Below are positions 16,622 through 25,516 of a DNA stretch of 41,350 nt, piece by piece. The DNA comes from Pseudomonadota bacterium. Its GTDB lineage: Bacteria; Pseudomonadota; Gammaproteobacteria; Steroidobacterales; Steroidobacteraceae. Location of the stretch: the NCBI GenBank assembly GCA_023433515.1, contig JAEZCN010000175.1:1-41350 (forward strand), read 5' to 3'. Both the position numbers and the translations under genes were made by a program. Positions within the stretch are counted from its first letter, which is position 1, and every line of letters begins with the position of its first letter. The notes beneath the pieces are model-generated. The model was not told the origin of the DNA, did not search any database, and saw only the letters and a list, made by a program, of their open reading frames with translations.

Positions 16622-16955
16622 TCCCGTTGAGCTCGATGGCCATCATCTCGATGGCGCTGGTTACGCTCAGCAGGAATTGCTCGTCGATCCTGGCGCGCGC
16701 GAAGCGTTCTTCGGCGAGTTGTTCGAGTTCGCGCGCGCAGGCGCTCAATACTCCCAGGCCCAGCCCATGCGCGGTGCCGCGGATGCGCTGCGCGCAGAAG
16801 CGCAGGTGCCGCCACGCGGCATCGTTGCCCGAGATGAGAGATGGCACGTTGCGCCGCATTTGCTCGACGTCGTTGACCGTGCGAACGAGAAACAGCGAAA
16901 TGAGTTCATTGCGCCTCGCGTCCGCCTGCAACGCCGGATCGTGGGTTTCGTTCAT
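16599..16955 (-). CDS. HPt-like four-helix protein without the phospho-accepting histidine
   Basis: A 118-residue helical protein. The central part, FCAQRIRGTAHGLGLGVLSACARELEQLA, has the layout of a histidine phosphotransfer domain, where a helix normally carries A-H-x-L-K-G-(S/T)-A. Here the aligned sequence is A-Q-R-I-R-G-T-A, so the phosphorylated histidine is a glutamine (codon CAG) and the following lysine is arginine. A histidine three residues after the glycine (TAHG) is not in the catalytic position. It could be a binding-only or inhibitory HPt fold. The HPt call rests on this one motif and the length. No kinase or response regulator lies nearby. Confidence 0.55.
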   Translation of the reverse strand: MNETHDPALQADARRNELISLFLVRTVNDVEQMRRNVPSLISGNDAAWRHLRFCAQRIRGTAHGLGLGVLSACARELEQLAEERFARARIDEQFLLSVTSAIEMMAIELNGIRRFETS

Positions 16956-17107
16956 CTTCGCAGAATAGTGAGTCGGCGGATGGATACTAAGGGCTCGGGA
17001 TCACCATCCAGACGCGGCAGCGTCCCGATTTCCGTACGCGCCGGTGACACGTAGCCGATCGGAGACGCCGTCGCTCCTAACAAACACCCCCGGACGTCCC
17101 GCTCGCG

Positions 17108-18232
17108 CTATTGCGGTGCAAACACAACGGCCATGGGCTTGTTGACGATCACGGGCTGGCCGGCCGGCGCGAGCTCGCCGGTCCGCGGGTTCACCGAGAA
17201 GACCACGACGCTGGCACTCTCCTGGTTGCTCACGACGAGCCACTTGTTAGAAGGGTCGAACGTGAAGTAACGCGGCGTCTTGCCGCGCGACGGGACTCGT
17301 TGCCGGAACGACAGCTCGCCCGACTTCTCGTCGATCGCGTAGACGACGACGCTGTCCTCGCCGCGATTCGAGGCATAGAGATATTTCCCATTGGCGTGGA
17401 TCGCGATCTCGGCCGCCGTGTTCGGCCCGCTGAAATCCTCCGCGAGCGTCTTCACCGACTGGAACCGCGAGAGCGAACCCTTCCCGCCATCCCAGTTGAA
17501 CGCCATCACCTCGTTGCCCATCTCCGCGATGACGTACACCCACTTGCCGTTGGGGTGGAACACGATATGGCGCGGGCCCATGCCCGGCGGCACCTTGCCT
17601 TTTGCGCCCTCGCCGAGCGTGAGCTTTCCGGTGGTCTCGTCGAACCGGTAGACGACGATCTCGTCCGTGCCGAGGTCCGCCGCCAACGCGAACTTGTTCG
17701 ACGGATCGGTTCGGAACCAGTGCGCATACGGCTTCGTCTGCCGCTGCGGATGCACGCTCGATCCCGTGTGCTCGACGAATGCGGTCTGCGCATCGAGCGA
17801 GCCATCCCTCGCGAGCGAAAGCACCTCCACGTAGCCGCCGCCGTAGTTCGCGTCGAGCACGTAGCGGCCGGTTCCATCGACGCTCACGTAGCTGGGGCCG
17901 CGCCCCTTCGATTCCTTGTAGTTGAGGAACTTCAGCGCGCCGGACTTGCGATCGACCTCGAAGGCGCTGACGCCACCCGGCGTGCCCGAGTTGCACAGGT
18001 AGAGATGCGTTCCGTCCCGGGTGATCTCGAAGTGCGCGGGAGTGGACGTCTCCGCGATCAATCGCGGCGCGGACAACGCGCCGGTTTCGGAATCGAATTC
18101 CGCGAGGGCGATGCCCATCTTCTGCGGATTCTGGGAGGCGATGTAGAGCAGCGATTTGTGAGCCATGCTGGGCGTCGTGATTCCGAATACGGTGAGGATC
18201 GCGGCGACGAGCCGCGCGTGCGCGAGGTTCAT
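17108..18232 (-). CDS. Periplasmic lactonase family beta-propeller (6-phosphogluconolactonase-like)
   Basis: A 374-residue protein with a signal peptide (MNLAHARLVAAILTVFGITTPSMA). The body is a seven-bladed propeller of the Pgl/cycloisomerase_2 family, with repeated blade units such as THLYLCNSGTPGGVSAFEV, FALAADLGTDEIVVYRFDETTGKL, GPRHIVFHPNGKWVYVIAEMGNEVMAF and GKYLYASNRGEDSVVVYAID. Cytosolic members hydrolyse 6-phosphogluconolactone; an exported version is unlikely to meet that substrate, so another lactone or a binding role is possible. The start is ATG 18232. Confidence 0.85.
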   Translation of the reverse strand: MNLAHARLVAAILTVFGITTPSMAHKSLLYIASQNPQKMGIALAEFDSETGALSAPRLIAETSTPAHFEITRDGTHLYLCNSGTPGGVSAFEVDRKSGALKFLNYKESKGRGPSYVSVDGTGRYVLDANYGGGYVEVLSLARDGSLDAQTAFVEHTGSSVHPQRQTKPYAHWFRTDPSNKFALAADLGTDEIVVYRFDETTGKLTLGEGAKGKVPPGMGPRHIVFHPNGKWVYVIAEMGNEVMAFNWDGGKGSLSRFQSVKTLAEDFSGPNTAAEIAIHANGKYLYASNRGEDSVVVYAIDEKSGELSFRQRVPSRGKTPRYFTFDPSNKWLVVSNQESASVVVFSVNPRTGELAPAGQPVIVNKPMAVVFAPQ

Positions 18233-18305
18233 TCAGGCGAGCTTCCATGGTGGTGAGGGGCGCCCGGTTCCACCGGGGATGAGCGCAAGGATGCCACAGC
18301 CGCCT

Positions 18306-20078
18306 TCAATCCTGAGTGTCGCGCGAGAACTTGTCGCGGACGATCCAGTAGAAAGTCGTGAGCATCATGCCGAGCCCCAGGCAGACGGCGCCGATTTCGA
18401 TCAGCTCGGCGGGTTCGATCAGGCCGCTTCCCGAGGGAAGCATCGCCAGGACCAGCGCCCCCATGAATATTCCCCACCACGCGAGTGTCAGTCCGGTGTG
18501 CGAGGCTTTCCGATCGACTGGCACGCAGCGTCGAAGGAGCGCGCAGGCGATGATCGCCATGACCAGTGTCGGCGCCCAATGCTGTGAGTCCTCGATCGAG
18601 ACGACGGTATACATGAGGACAAATCCGAGGACGCCACCCGCGTAACACACGACGTGCTGCATTCGCGGCGAAAGGCTGTTTGAAAACAGCAGGAGCTGCT
18701 TTTCGCGGGCGACGCCGCTCGCCGCCAGTGCGCAGCCGCTGGTGATGATCAGCGGCCAGCCGAGCTGCTCCTGCATTTGCCATGCGATCGCGCCGAACCA
18801 CAGGCCGGCGGGTGCGTTGTACCAGGCCACGCGCACGAACCGCGAATTGAATGCGCGGACGCCTCCCTCCTCGAAGATATTCCCGAGCGGGCCGGCGGCG
18901 ATACACGCCCAGAAGAACGTCAGGATCGCGAGCGCCGCGATCGTCCACGCGATCCACGGCATGTCGCGCAGCCAGAAGCCGAGCGCGAGCAGCGTCAGGT
19001 ATTCGGCGAACCATCCGGTCTCGATCTTGTAAGGCAGGCCCTCCGGCCAGCGGCGCTGCAGATGAATGATCGGCCACTCGATCGCGTAGACGCGCAGCGC
19101 TCCACACAGCGCCAGCATGCCGGCCACGCCTGCGATGTACCACTCGATGGACCCCTGCCGGTCGAAGTGGGCGTAGAGCGCGAGACCCGCGAACACGCTC
19201 ACCATCGCGCCCAGCAGCATCGCCATGGGCGACACGCGCGGCCGCGTCACGAAACGCCGCCACCACGCGACGTTTTCCTCATCCAGCGAATTCAGCAGGT
19301 CGGGATGGTGGCGATCGAGTCGTTCGATCAGTTCCACTTCCGGAATGTTGCCCAGGTTGAGCAGGTAGGCGGAGAACCACCGCTCGGTGGTCAGGCCTGG
19401 ATGATGGAGGCGTGCCCACGCGCGGCTCCGGGAAGTCGCGCTGCCGGCGTGCAGTTCGTCGAGAAAGCGCACGTCGACGAGTCTCTCGACGACCCGGCGT
19501 GCCTCGGGCGCGAGCGTGCGTTCGTCCCGGCGTTTCACCCAGTCGAGTCGATCCGCCGCGCGCCCGAGCAGGTGATTCGAACGCGGCGCGGAACTGTCGA
19601 GCAGGGCCGCGAGTTGCGGCTCGATGCGCAGCAGGAGATCGAGGCGTTCCAGATGCGCGGGATTCAGCAGCCTTTCGAGACAGCGCACCGACGCGTCGGG
19701 GTCGAATTCCTTGCGGCCCCGCAGTTCGAACGCGAGCGCGGACAGCGAGTCGTCGACTGCGCGCGAGAGAGGATCCGCCGGGATCGTCTCCGCATCGCTC
19801 ACGGAAACGATCGAGGTCGCGGGTGCGGCGGCCACAGGCGTCGCGACGCTTGCCGCCGCGCCGGCCACGGGAGCTTCCGCCTCGGGAGCCGCGGACTCGG
19901 AAACGTGCTGCGAATACGCGCGCGCCCATTCGTACGCAAAGCGCAACCGCTGGAATCCTTCGGGATCGTCCTCCGGGTGCGTGACCTTGAGTCGCGCCGC
20001 GTAGGCGCGGCGGATCAGCGTCGCGTCGTGCGTCGGCTCGATGCCCAGCACCGCCCACGGATCGATGTACGGGTTCAC
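18306..20078 (-). CDS. J-domain membrane protein, probable HscC co-chaperone (DjlB/DjlC-like)
   Basis: A 590-residue protein starting at GTG 20078, which overlaps the hscC stop by 4 bases (GTGA). Residues 1-55 are a J domain (PWAVLGIEPTHDATLIRRAYAARLK, then DDPEGFQRLRFAYEWA). The usual HPD tripeptide reads H34-P35-E36, a conservative change at the residue needed to stimulate Hsp70 ATPase. An Ala/Pro linker and a soluble helical part (about 100-310) follow, then around ten TM segments to the C-terminus (for example MAMLLGAMVSVFAGLALYA and IGAVCLGLGMMLTTFYWIV). E. coli HscC works with the membrane J-proteins DjlB and DjlC, and the gene pairing here implies the same partnership. Confidence 0.85.
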   Translation of the reverse strand: MNPYIDPWAVLGIEPTHDATLIRRAYAARLKVTHPEDDPEGFQRLRFAYEWARAYSQHVSESAAPEAEAPVAGAAASVATPVAAAPATSIVSVSDAETIPADPLSRAVDDSLSALAFELRGRKEFDPDASVRCLERLLNPAHLERLDLLLRIEPQLAALLDSSAPRSNHLLGRAADRLDWVKRRDERTLAPEARRVVERLVDVRFLDELHAGSATSRSRAWARLHHPGLTTERWFSAYLLNLGNIPEVELIERLDRHHPDLLNSLDEENVAWWRRFVTRPRVSPMAMLLGAMVSVFAGLALYAHFDRQGSIEWYIAGVAGMLALCGALRVYAIEWPIIHLQRRWPEGLPYKIETGWFAEYLTLLALGFWLRDMPWIAWTIAALAILTFFWACIAAGPLGNIFEEGGVRAFNSRFVRVAWYNAPAGLWFGAIAWQMQEQLGWPLIITSGCALAASGVAREKQLLLFSNSLSPRMQHVVCYAGGVLGFVLMYTVVSIEDSQHWAPTLVMAIIACALLRRCVPVDRKASHTGLTLAWWGIFMGALVLAMLPSGSGLIEPAELIEIGAVCLGLGMMLTTFYWIVRDKFSRDTQD

Positions 20079-21784
20079 AGGAAGGTTTCGCCTTCGATCG
20101 AATCGAGCGTGCTCGTGATCTCCGCGCGCGCCGCCTCGATCGCGCGCGGATCCTGCGCCTCGATCACGGCGGAGAAGCGCGAAATGAGCTGCGCGATGAC
20201 CTGGCGGCGGTCGCCGAGCGCATCCTCGTAACAACGCTCCGCACGCGCCATCACCGCGCGATTCGCGTCCTGGTCGCGCGGATGCACCTTGAGCTTCGCG
20301 AGCTCCTCGCGGCGCCGCGCGAGCTTCGTGTCATCCATCGGCGCTTCGCTGTCCATGATGACCAGCTGCCGGCGCTCGTTGGTTTCAGGGATGTGCACGT
20401 CCACTTCGAGCAGGCCGTTGATGTCGTACGTGAAGCGGCAGAGGATGCTCACTTCGTTCGCCCGTCCCTTGGGAACGGGAATCTGGATCTTTCCGAGCTC
20501 GATGTTGTCGCGGCAGTTGGGCGACTCGCCCTGGTAGACCTTGAACTCGACGAGGTTCTGCAGCGCGTCGAGCGCCGAAAACGCCTGCTCGCGGCTGGCG
20601 GGGATCACGGTGTTGCGCTCGATGATCGGCGCGAAGATTCCACTGCGCACGGCGCCGTTCGGCAGGCGTTCCCCGGTGTCCACGCCGAGCGTGTACGGGC
20701 ACACATCGGTCAGCACCACTTCTTTCAACGCGGAGTCGCGTGCCTTGAGACCGGCCTGCACGGCGGCGCCGAGCGCGACCGCCTCGTCGGGGTTCACGTG
20801 CGCGGCCGGAAAGCGGCCGAACATCTTGGTCACCGCGCGCCGCACGATGGGCATGCGCGTCGCGCCGCCGACGAGCACGATCTCCGCGAGGCTGTCCGCG
20901 GGGATGCGGGAGTCACGCAGCGCGCGCAACACGGGCTCGCGCATCCGCGCGAGCAGCGGTTCGGCGGCGCTCGTGAATTCCTCGTCGCTGACCTCGAGAT
21001 CGACCGCCGCGCCGTCGATCCGCACGGACATCGGCGCGGAACTCTCGGTAGATAGTTTGCGGCGGCAACGCTCCGCCTGGTCGCGCGCCTTCTGGTAGAG
21101 CTTCTCGTCGGCATTCTTGCTCGCGCCCAAGCCCCGGCCGCGGATGCTCTCGAAAAGCTTGTCGATCAGCACTTCGTTGAAGTCCTCGCCACCGAGATGA
21201 TTGTCGCCGGTGCTCGCGCGCACCTCGATGACGCCCTCGAACATTTCGAGCACCGACACGTCGAACGTGCCGCCGCCGAGATCGAATACGAGGAAGCGCG
21301 TGTCCGCGCCTTTCTGGTGTATGCCGTACGCGAGCGCGGCCGCGGTCGGCTCGTTGAGCAGACGCTCGACGTTGAGTCCCGCGAGCTGGCCCGCGCGGCG
21401 CGTGGCCTGCCGCTGCTTGTCGTTGAAGTAGGCGGGCACGGTGATCACCGCGTCCGTGACGGGTTCGCCGAGGAAGGTTTCCGCGTCGGCCTTCAGGCTG
21501 CGCAGCACCAGGGCCGAAAGCTCCTCCGGCAGCAATGCCTTCTTGCCGAGATTGGTGAGGCGCTTGCTTCCCATGTATCGCTTGAACGCGGTCGCGGTCA
21601 GATGCGGATGACTGACCTGCCGCTCGCGCGCGGCGAGCCCGACGAGCAATTCGCCATCGTCGCCAAGGCTCACCGCGGAGGGTGTGAGCACCGAGCCGAG
21701 ACTGTTCGGAATGAGCTCCGCCCGGCCGTCGCGCCACACGCCCACCGCGCTGTTGGTGGTGCCCAGATCGATTCCGATGATCAT
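20075..21784 (-). CDS. hscC: Hsp70-family molecular chaperone HscC
   Basis: A 569-residue Hsp70. ATG at 21784 begins directly with the phosphate-1 motif (MIIGIDLGTTNSAVGVW); the longer reading from 21844 adds non-homologous residues. Other ATPase motifs are VITVPAYFNDKQRQATRRAG, NEPTAAALAYG, DLGGGTFDVSVLE and IVLVGGATRMP. The substrate-binding part starts near LTDVCPYTLGVDTG and is shorter than in DnaK, with no acidic C-terminal EEVD-like tail, which fits HscC rather than DnaK. The J-protein partner is encoded directly downstream. HscC is a specialised chaperone linked in E. coli to sigma-70 control and metal stress. GAGGA about 15 bases upstream may serve as ribosome site. Confidence 0.9.
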   Translation of the reverse strand: MIIGIDLGTTNSAVGVWRDGRAELIPNSLGSVLTPSAVSLGDDGELLVGLAARERQVSHPHLTATAFKRYMGSKRLTNLGKKALLPEELSALVLRSLKADAETFLGEPVTDAVITVPAYFNDKQRQATRRAGQLAGLNVERLLNEPTAAALAYGIHQKGADTRFLVFDLGGGTFDVSVLEMFEGVIEVRASTGDNHLGGEDFNEVLIDKLFESIRGRGLGASKNADEKLYQKARDQAERCRRKLSTESSAPMSVRIDGAAVDLEVSDEEFTSAAEPLLARMREPVLRALRDSRIPADSLAEIVLVGGATRMPIVRRAVTKMFGRFPAAHVNPDEAVALGAAVQAGLKARDSALKEVVLTDVCPYTLGVDTGERLPNGAVRSGIFAPIIERNTVIPASREQAFSALDALQNLVEFKVYQGESPNCRDNIELGKIQIPVPKGRANEVSILCRFTYDINGLLEVDVHIPETNERRQLVIMDSEAPMDDTKLARRREELAKLKVHPRDQDANRAVMARAERCYEDALGDRRQVIAQLISRFSAVIEAQDPRAIEAARAEITSTLDSIEGETFL

Positions 21785-21985
21785 GCGGGGATTCGTGTCC
21801 TCTTCTTCTTGTGTCTTGTGCCGCGCGAGCGCCGAACCTGACATAGACCTGCCAACGGGGCAACGCCTTGGCGACAGAACGGGTCAGGTCCCCGCGTTAT
21901 TCGCTCCGTTCGTGCCACCGGGACCGGTTCTCTATATAGAATGCGGCCCATCGGAACTTCGGCCGGGCCCGCCCGGAAAATCAAC

Positions 21986-24016
21986 ATGAAAAAGATTCTC
22001 GTCGCGGGCCTCACGGCCGCCATCGCTTTCGGCACTTTCGGTTGCGCGGAGAAAAAGCCCGTCGATGCCGCCAGCGCGGTCTCGAGCGCCCCGCTGATCC
22101 CGCGTTCCGCGCTGTTCGGCAATCCGGAAAAGACGCAGGGCCGCATTTCGCCGGACGGCAAATACATCTCGTTCATCGCGCCGCGCGACGGCGTGCTCAA
22201 CGTCTGGGTGGCCAAGCGCGGCAAGCTCGATGAGGCGAAGCCCATCACGAACGATCAGAAGCGCGGCATCCGCCAGCACCTGTGGGCGTTCGACGGCAAA
22301 CACGTGTTGTTTCGCCAGGACGAGGGCGGCGACGAGAACTGGCGCGTCTACTCGGTGGACGTGACCACCGGCGAGCAGAAGGACCTGACTCCCCTCGAGG
22401 GCGTGCGCGCGGAGATCGTCGACCTTTCGTGGAAGCGCCCCGGCGTCGTCGCCGTCGCGCTCAACGACCGCGTGCCCGAATGGCACGACCTCTACGAGAT
22501 CGAGATCGCCACCGGCAAGCGCACGCTGGTCGAGAAGAACGACCAGGAGTTCGCGCAGTACTACCTCGACTTCGACATGAAGCCGAAGCTCGCGCAGAAG
22601 AATGACGCCGAGGGTTCGGAAATCTTCCGTCGCGTCGGCAAGAAGTGGGTGAGCCTGCTCAAGATTCCCGCGACGGACACGATCACCTCCGGCGTGATCG
22701 CCGTGGATGAGAGTGGCAAGACCGCGCTGGTGCAGACCTCCGTCGGGCGCGACAAGGCCGCGCTCGAGCGCGTCGATCTCGAAACCGGCAAGGCGGCGCT
22801 GGTCGGCTCGAGCGAAAAGGCGGACGTCGAGCAGATCTGGCTGCATCCGAAGACCCTCCAGGTGCAGGGATTCATCGTCGACTACCTCAAGCCCGAGATC
22901 GTCGTCCTGGATCCGGCGGTGCAGAAGGACGTCGAGTTTCTGACGAAGGAGCTCGGCGAAGGCTTCAGGGTCGCGAACCGCACGCTCGACGATTCGATCT
23001 GGACGATCGCGGTGGACGAGGCGACCAAGCCGGCGTCCACCTGGCTGTACGACCGACAGGCCGGCACCGTGACGAAACTCTTCGACCAGCGTCCGGCGCT
23101 CGCCAGCTCGCCGCTCGTGCCGATGCAGGCCGTGGAGATCAAGGCGCGCGACGGCCTGACCCTCGTGTCCTATCTATCGCTGCCGCCCGGCTCGGACAAG
23201 AACAACGACGGGGTTCCGGACGCGCCGGTGCCGCTCGTGCTCAACGTGCACGGCGGTCCGTGGGCGCGCGACACCTACGGCTTCGACAACGAACACCAGT
23301 GGCTCGCGAACCGAGGCTATGCCGCGCTCTCGGTGAACTACCGCGGCTCGACCGGCTTCGGCAAGGAATTCGTGAACGCGTCCAACAAGGAGTGGGCGGG
23401 CAAGATGCACGATGACCTGATCGATGCCGTCAATTGGGCCGTGAACCGGAAGGTCACGACCGCGGACAAGGTGGCTATCTACGGCGGTTCGTACGGCGGC
23501 TACGCGACGCTCGTCGGCCTGACTTTCACGCCCGACACGTTCGCGTGCGGCGTCGACATCGTCGGCCCGTCGAATCTCGACACGCTGCTCTCGTCGATCC
23601 CTCCGTACTGGAAGGCGTTCTATGAAGAGTTCGCCTCGCGCGTCGGCGACCCGCGCACGGAAGAGGGCAAGGCGCTGCTGCACGAGCGCTCACCGCTCAC
23701 GCACGTCGAGAAGATCAAGAAGCCGCTGCTGATCGCGCAGGGCGCGAACGACCCGCGCGTGAAGCAGGCGGAGTCGGACCAGATCGTGAAGGCGATGAAA
23801 GAGAAGAACATCCCGGTGACCTACGTGTTGTACCCGGACGAAGGCCACGGCTTCGCGCGTCCGATGAACCGCACGTCGTTCTACGCGATCGCCGAAGGAT
23901 TCCTGAGCCAGTGCCTCGGCGGCCGCTACGAACCGGCCGGCAAGGATTTCGAAGGCTCGACGCACCAGGTGCTCGAGGGGGCGCAGTACGTTTCAGGCCT
24001 GGAAGCCCCGAAGTAA
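21986..24016 (+). CDS. S9 family (prolyl oligopeptidase / acylaminoacyl) peptidase, lipoprotein
   Basis: A 676-residue envelope peptidase. ATG at 21986 gives a lipoprotein signal peptide (KKILVAGLTAAIAFGTFGC); the upstream ATG at 21941 is outside the signal. The N-terminal 380 residues form a propeller (QGRISPDGKYISFIA, NVWVAKRG, DEGGDENWRVYSVDV). The catalytic alpha/beta-hydrolase domain holds VHGGPWARD (oxyanion side), the nucleophile in GGSYGGY (S502), the acid in GANDPRVKQAES (D589) and the base in DEGHGFARP (H621). It probably degrades short peptides in the periplasm. A TATATA stretch at 21933-21938 may be part of its promoter, but no good -35 was found. A terminator hairpin follows at 24081. 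Confidence 0.93.
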   Translation: MKKILVAGLTAAIAFGTFGCAEKKPVDAASAVSSAPLIPRSALFGNPEKTQGRISPDGKYISFIAPRDGVLNVWVAKRGKLDEAKPITNDQKRGIRQHLWAFDGKHVLFRQDEGGDENWRVYSVDVTTGEQKDLTPLEGVRAEIVDLSWKRPGVVAVALNDRVPEWHDLYEIEIATGKRTLVEKNDQEFAQYYLDFDMKPKLAQKNDAEGSEIFRRVGKKWVSLLKIPATDTITSGVIAVDESGKTALVQTSVGRDKAALERVDLETGKAALVGSSEKADVEQIWLHPKTLQVQGFIVDYLKPEIVVLDPAVQKDVEFLTKELGEGFRVANRTLDDSIWTIAVDEATKPASTWLYDRQAGTVTKLFDQRPALASSPLVPMQAVEIKARDGLTLVSYLSLPPGSDKNNDGVPDAPVPLVLNVHGGPWARDTYGFDNEHQWLANRGYAALSVNYRGSTGFGKEFVNASNKEWAGKMHDDLIDAVNWAVNRKVTTADKVAIYGGSYGGYATLVGLTFTPDTFACGVDIVGPSNLDTLLSSIPPYWKAFYEEFASRVGDPRTEEGKALLHERSPLTHVEKIKKPLLIAQGANDPRVKQAESDQIVKAMKEKNIPVTYVLYPDEGHGFARPMNRTSFYAIAEGFLSQCLGGRYEPAGKDFEGSTHQVLEGAQYVSGLEAPK

Positions 24017-24029
24017 TGGGTTGGAGAGT

Positions 24030-24071
24030 AATGGGGACATTCCTCGTTTCCTAGCAAACGGGGACAGACCT
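24030..24071 (+). repeat. REP-like repeat, copy 3
   Basis: Full 42-base copy, consensus sequence (AATGGGGACATTCCTCG at the start, GGGGACAGACCT at the end), with a perfect-pairing hairpin (one G-T wobble). It begins 13 bases after the S9 peptidase stop and precedes a terminator. Confidence 0.92.
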
Positions 24072-24080
24072 CACGCGATG

Positions 24081-24111
24081 AAAGGGGGCGGACTTCAGTC
24101 CGTCCCTTTTT
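24081..24111 (+). terminator. Rho-independent terminator
   Basis: A 13-bp stem runs from AAAGGGGGCGGAC (24081-24093) through loop TTCA (24094-24097) to GTCCGTCCC plus TTTT (24098-24110), with G-T wobbles, followed by T at 24111. The A-run on the 5' side makes it usable from both strands, fitting its place between the convergent S9 and S41 peptidase genes. Confidence 0.8.
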
Positions 24112-24129
24112 CATTTGGTGACGGCTGAT

Positions 24130-25455
24130 TCAGGTTCGCATCTTTTCGCCCGCTCTCCCGACCTCGACCAGCGCGCGCCCGATCAACGGATCACGTCCCG
24201 CGCGCACGTCATCGAGCGTCGGCATCAGCAAGATGTCGGGTGTCACACCCACGCCCTCGATGCTGCGCTCATCCGCGCGAACGAATTCCATTGCAGGCAC
24301 CAGCACCGCACCGCCGTCAGGCAATGGCAGGGTGTATGAAGTGAGCACCGAGCCATTCGTCGGCCGACCGATCAGGAGTCCGCGTTCGTTGTCCTGCACC
24401 GCGGCCGCGAGCACTTCCGCGGCGCTGCCGGTAGATGGGCCGACCAGCACCACCACGGGCCCAACGTAGCCATGAGATTTTGAGTCGGTGTGGTTGTGGA
24501 CGAGGCCAATCCATTTGCGATCCGCTCCGAGATACGCATCCGGTCCGAGCAGGCGACCCGCGAAGCGCCGCATCTCGGCCGCCAGGCCGCCCCGATTTCG
24601 CCGCAGGTCGACGATGAGTCCCTCGGGGCCCGCTGCGTCGATCGCTGCGATTGCCTGGTCCACGATCGCACTGTCCGTGAATGCATCGAAGCGCAAGTAG
24701 GTGACGCCGCCGTCGAGTCGTGACGTCGCGAACGGCGCGCGCGCCGGCAACACCTCGAGGTCGTAGGCGATGGTCGTGCGCTCGGGTGCTTCAATAGTGT
24801 CCGAACGGTCGCGTCGGAATGCTTGCTCCTGCGTGAACTTGAGGAACTCACCCTTGAAGTGCACGCCCGCCGCATCGGAGGACTGAGTTGACGCGGATAG
24901 TCCCCAGCCGGGCTCGATTCCTGCGCGTTCCGCAGGACTCCCCGGAATGACGTCGCCCACGACATACCACCTGCCGCCCGCGCGGCGCAGTTCCACGAAA
25001 TCGAATCCCGGTCCTGACTTCCACAGTGCTGCGCGGGTCTCGACGTCCACGGAATCCACCGGTCGCCTCGAAGCGGATTCAGCACCGGGTTTGGCCGGCG
25101 GCGGCAAAAACGACTCGCCGTAGCTGGGTGGCATCACGGCCACGTGCGAGTGCGGAAAGGTCTGGCTGAGTTGGAAGAACACATCCGTATACAGCGCCAG
25201 GCTCGACGGCGCAGCCGCCGCCTTGTCGCGAAATTCCTTGAATCGCGCCATCCACGCGTCGGAGTGCAGCGACTTGCGATCGAAGTAATAGAGCTCGAGG
25301 TTCTGCAGGAACGCGTCGTAGACGATGAGGTTCTGTTCCGGCTGCGGTAGTTGCGCAAGTTCCTCCGGCGTGAGCGTCGTGCTCCCGAACTTCCAGTACG
25401 CCAACCCCGCCACAACGACCGCGCCAAGCGCCGCCCCGACTAACCACTTTTTCAC
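24130..25455 (-). CDS. S41 family peptidase (C-terminal-processing-protease fold) with PDZ domain
   Basis: A 441-residue membrane-anchored protease. GTG at 25455 follows a strong ribosome site (GGGAGGTGAAGG on the minus strand, about 25456-25467). The N-terminus is one hydrophobic anchor (WLVGAALGAVVVAGLAYW). A helical region (YDAFLQNLELYYFDRKSLHSDAW) and a PDZ-like segment (GDVIPGSPAERAGIEPGWGL) precede the S41 core: YLRFDAF, IDAAGPEGLIVDLRRNRGG, VVVLVGPSTGSAAEVLAAAV and IGRPTNGSVL. The serine in STGSAAE is the expected nucleophile; the partner lysine is not in the usual place, as DNERGLLIGR has no obvious Lys. It lies 60 bases downstream of a winged-helix/TPR regulator on the same strand and may be its target. 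Confidence 0.88.
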   Translation of the reverse strand: MKKWLVGAALGAVVVAGLAYWKFGSTTLTPEELAQLPQPEQNLIVYDAFLQNLELYYFDRKSLHSDAWMARFKEFRDKAAAAPSSLALYTDVFFQLSQTFPHSHVAVMPPSYGESFLPPPAKPGAESASRRPVDSVDVETRAALWKSGPGFDFVELRRAGGRWYVVGDVIPGSPAERAGIEPGWGLSASTQSSDAAGVHFKGEFLKFTQEQAFRRDRSDTIEAPERTTIAYDLEVLPARAPFATSRLDGGVTYLRFDAFTDSAIVDQAIAAIDAAGPEGLIVDLRRNRGGLAAEMRRFAGRLLGPDAYLGADRKWIGLVHNHTDSKSHGYVGPVVVLVGPSTGSAAEVLAAAVQDNERGLLIGRPTNGSVLTSYTLPLPDGGAVLVPAMEFVRADERSIEGVGVTPDILLMPTLDDVRAGRDPLIGRALVEVGRAGEKMRT

Positions 25456-25474
25456 CCTTCACCTCCCTGTGAAA

Positions 25475-25516
25475 AATGGGGACATTCCCCGTTTCCTGGC
25501 AAAAGGGGACAGACCT
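25475..25516 (+). repeat. REP-like repeat, copy 4
   Basis: A variant copy (ATTCCCCGTTTCCTGGC, then AAAAGGGGAC) that fills the gap between the regulator gene and the S41 gene. Its hairpin arms are TCCCCGTTT and AAAAGGGGA, with a single G-A mismatch but four consecutive C-G pairs. The final GGGGACAGA also pairs with TCTGTCCCC (25521-25529) to make an extra 9-bp hairpin (25505-25529). Confidence 0.88.

Noticed and set aside
21933..21940. TATATAGA as a -10 promoter for the S9 peptidase gene
   Set aside because: No -35 hexamer at 16-18 bases upstream; kept only as a remark in the gene entry.
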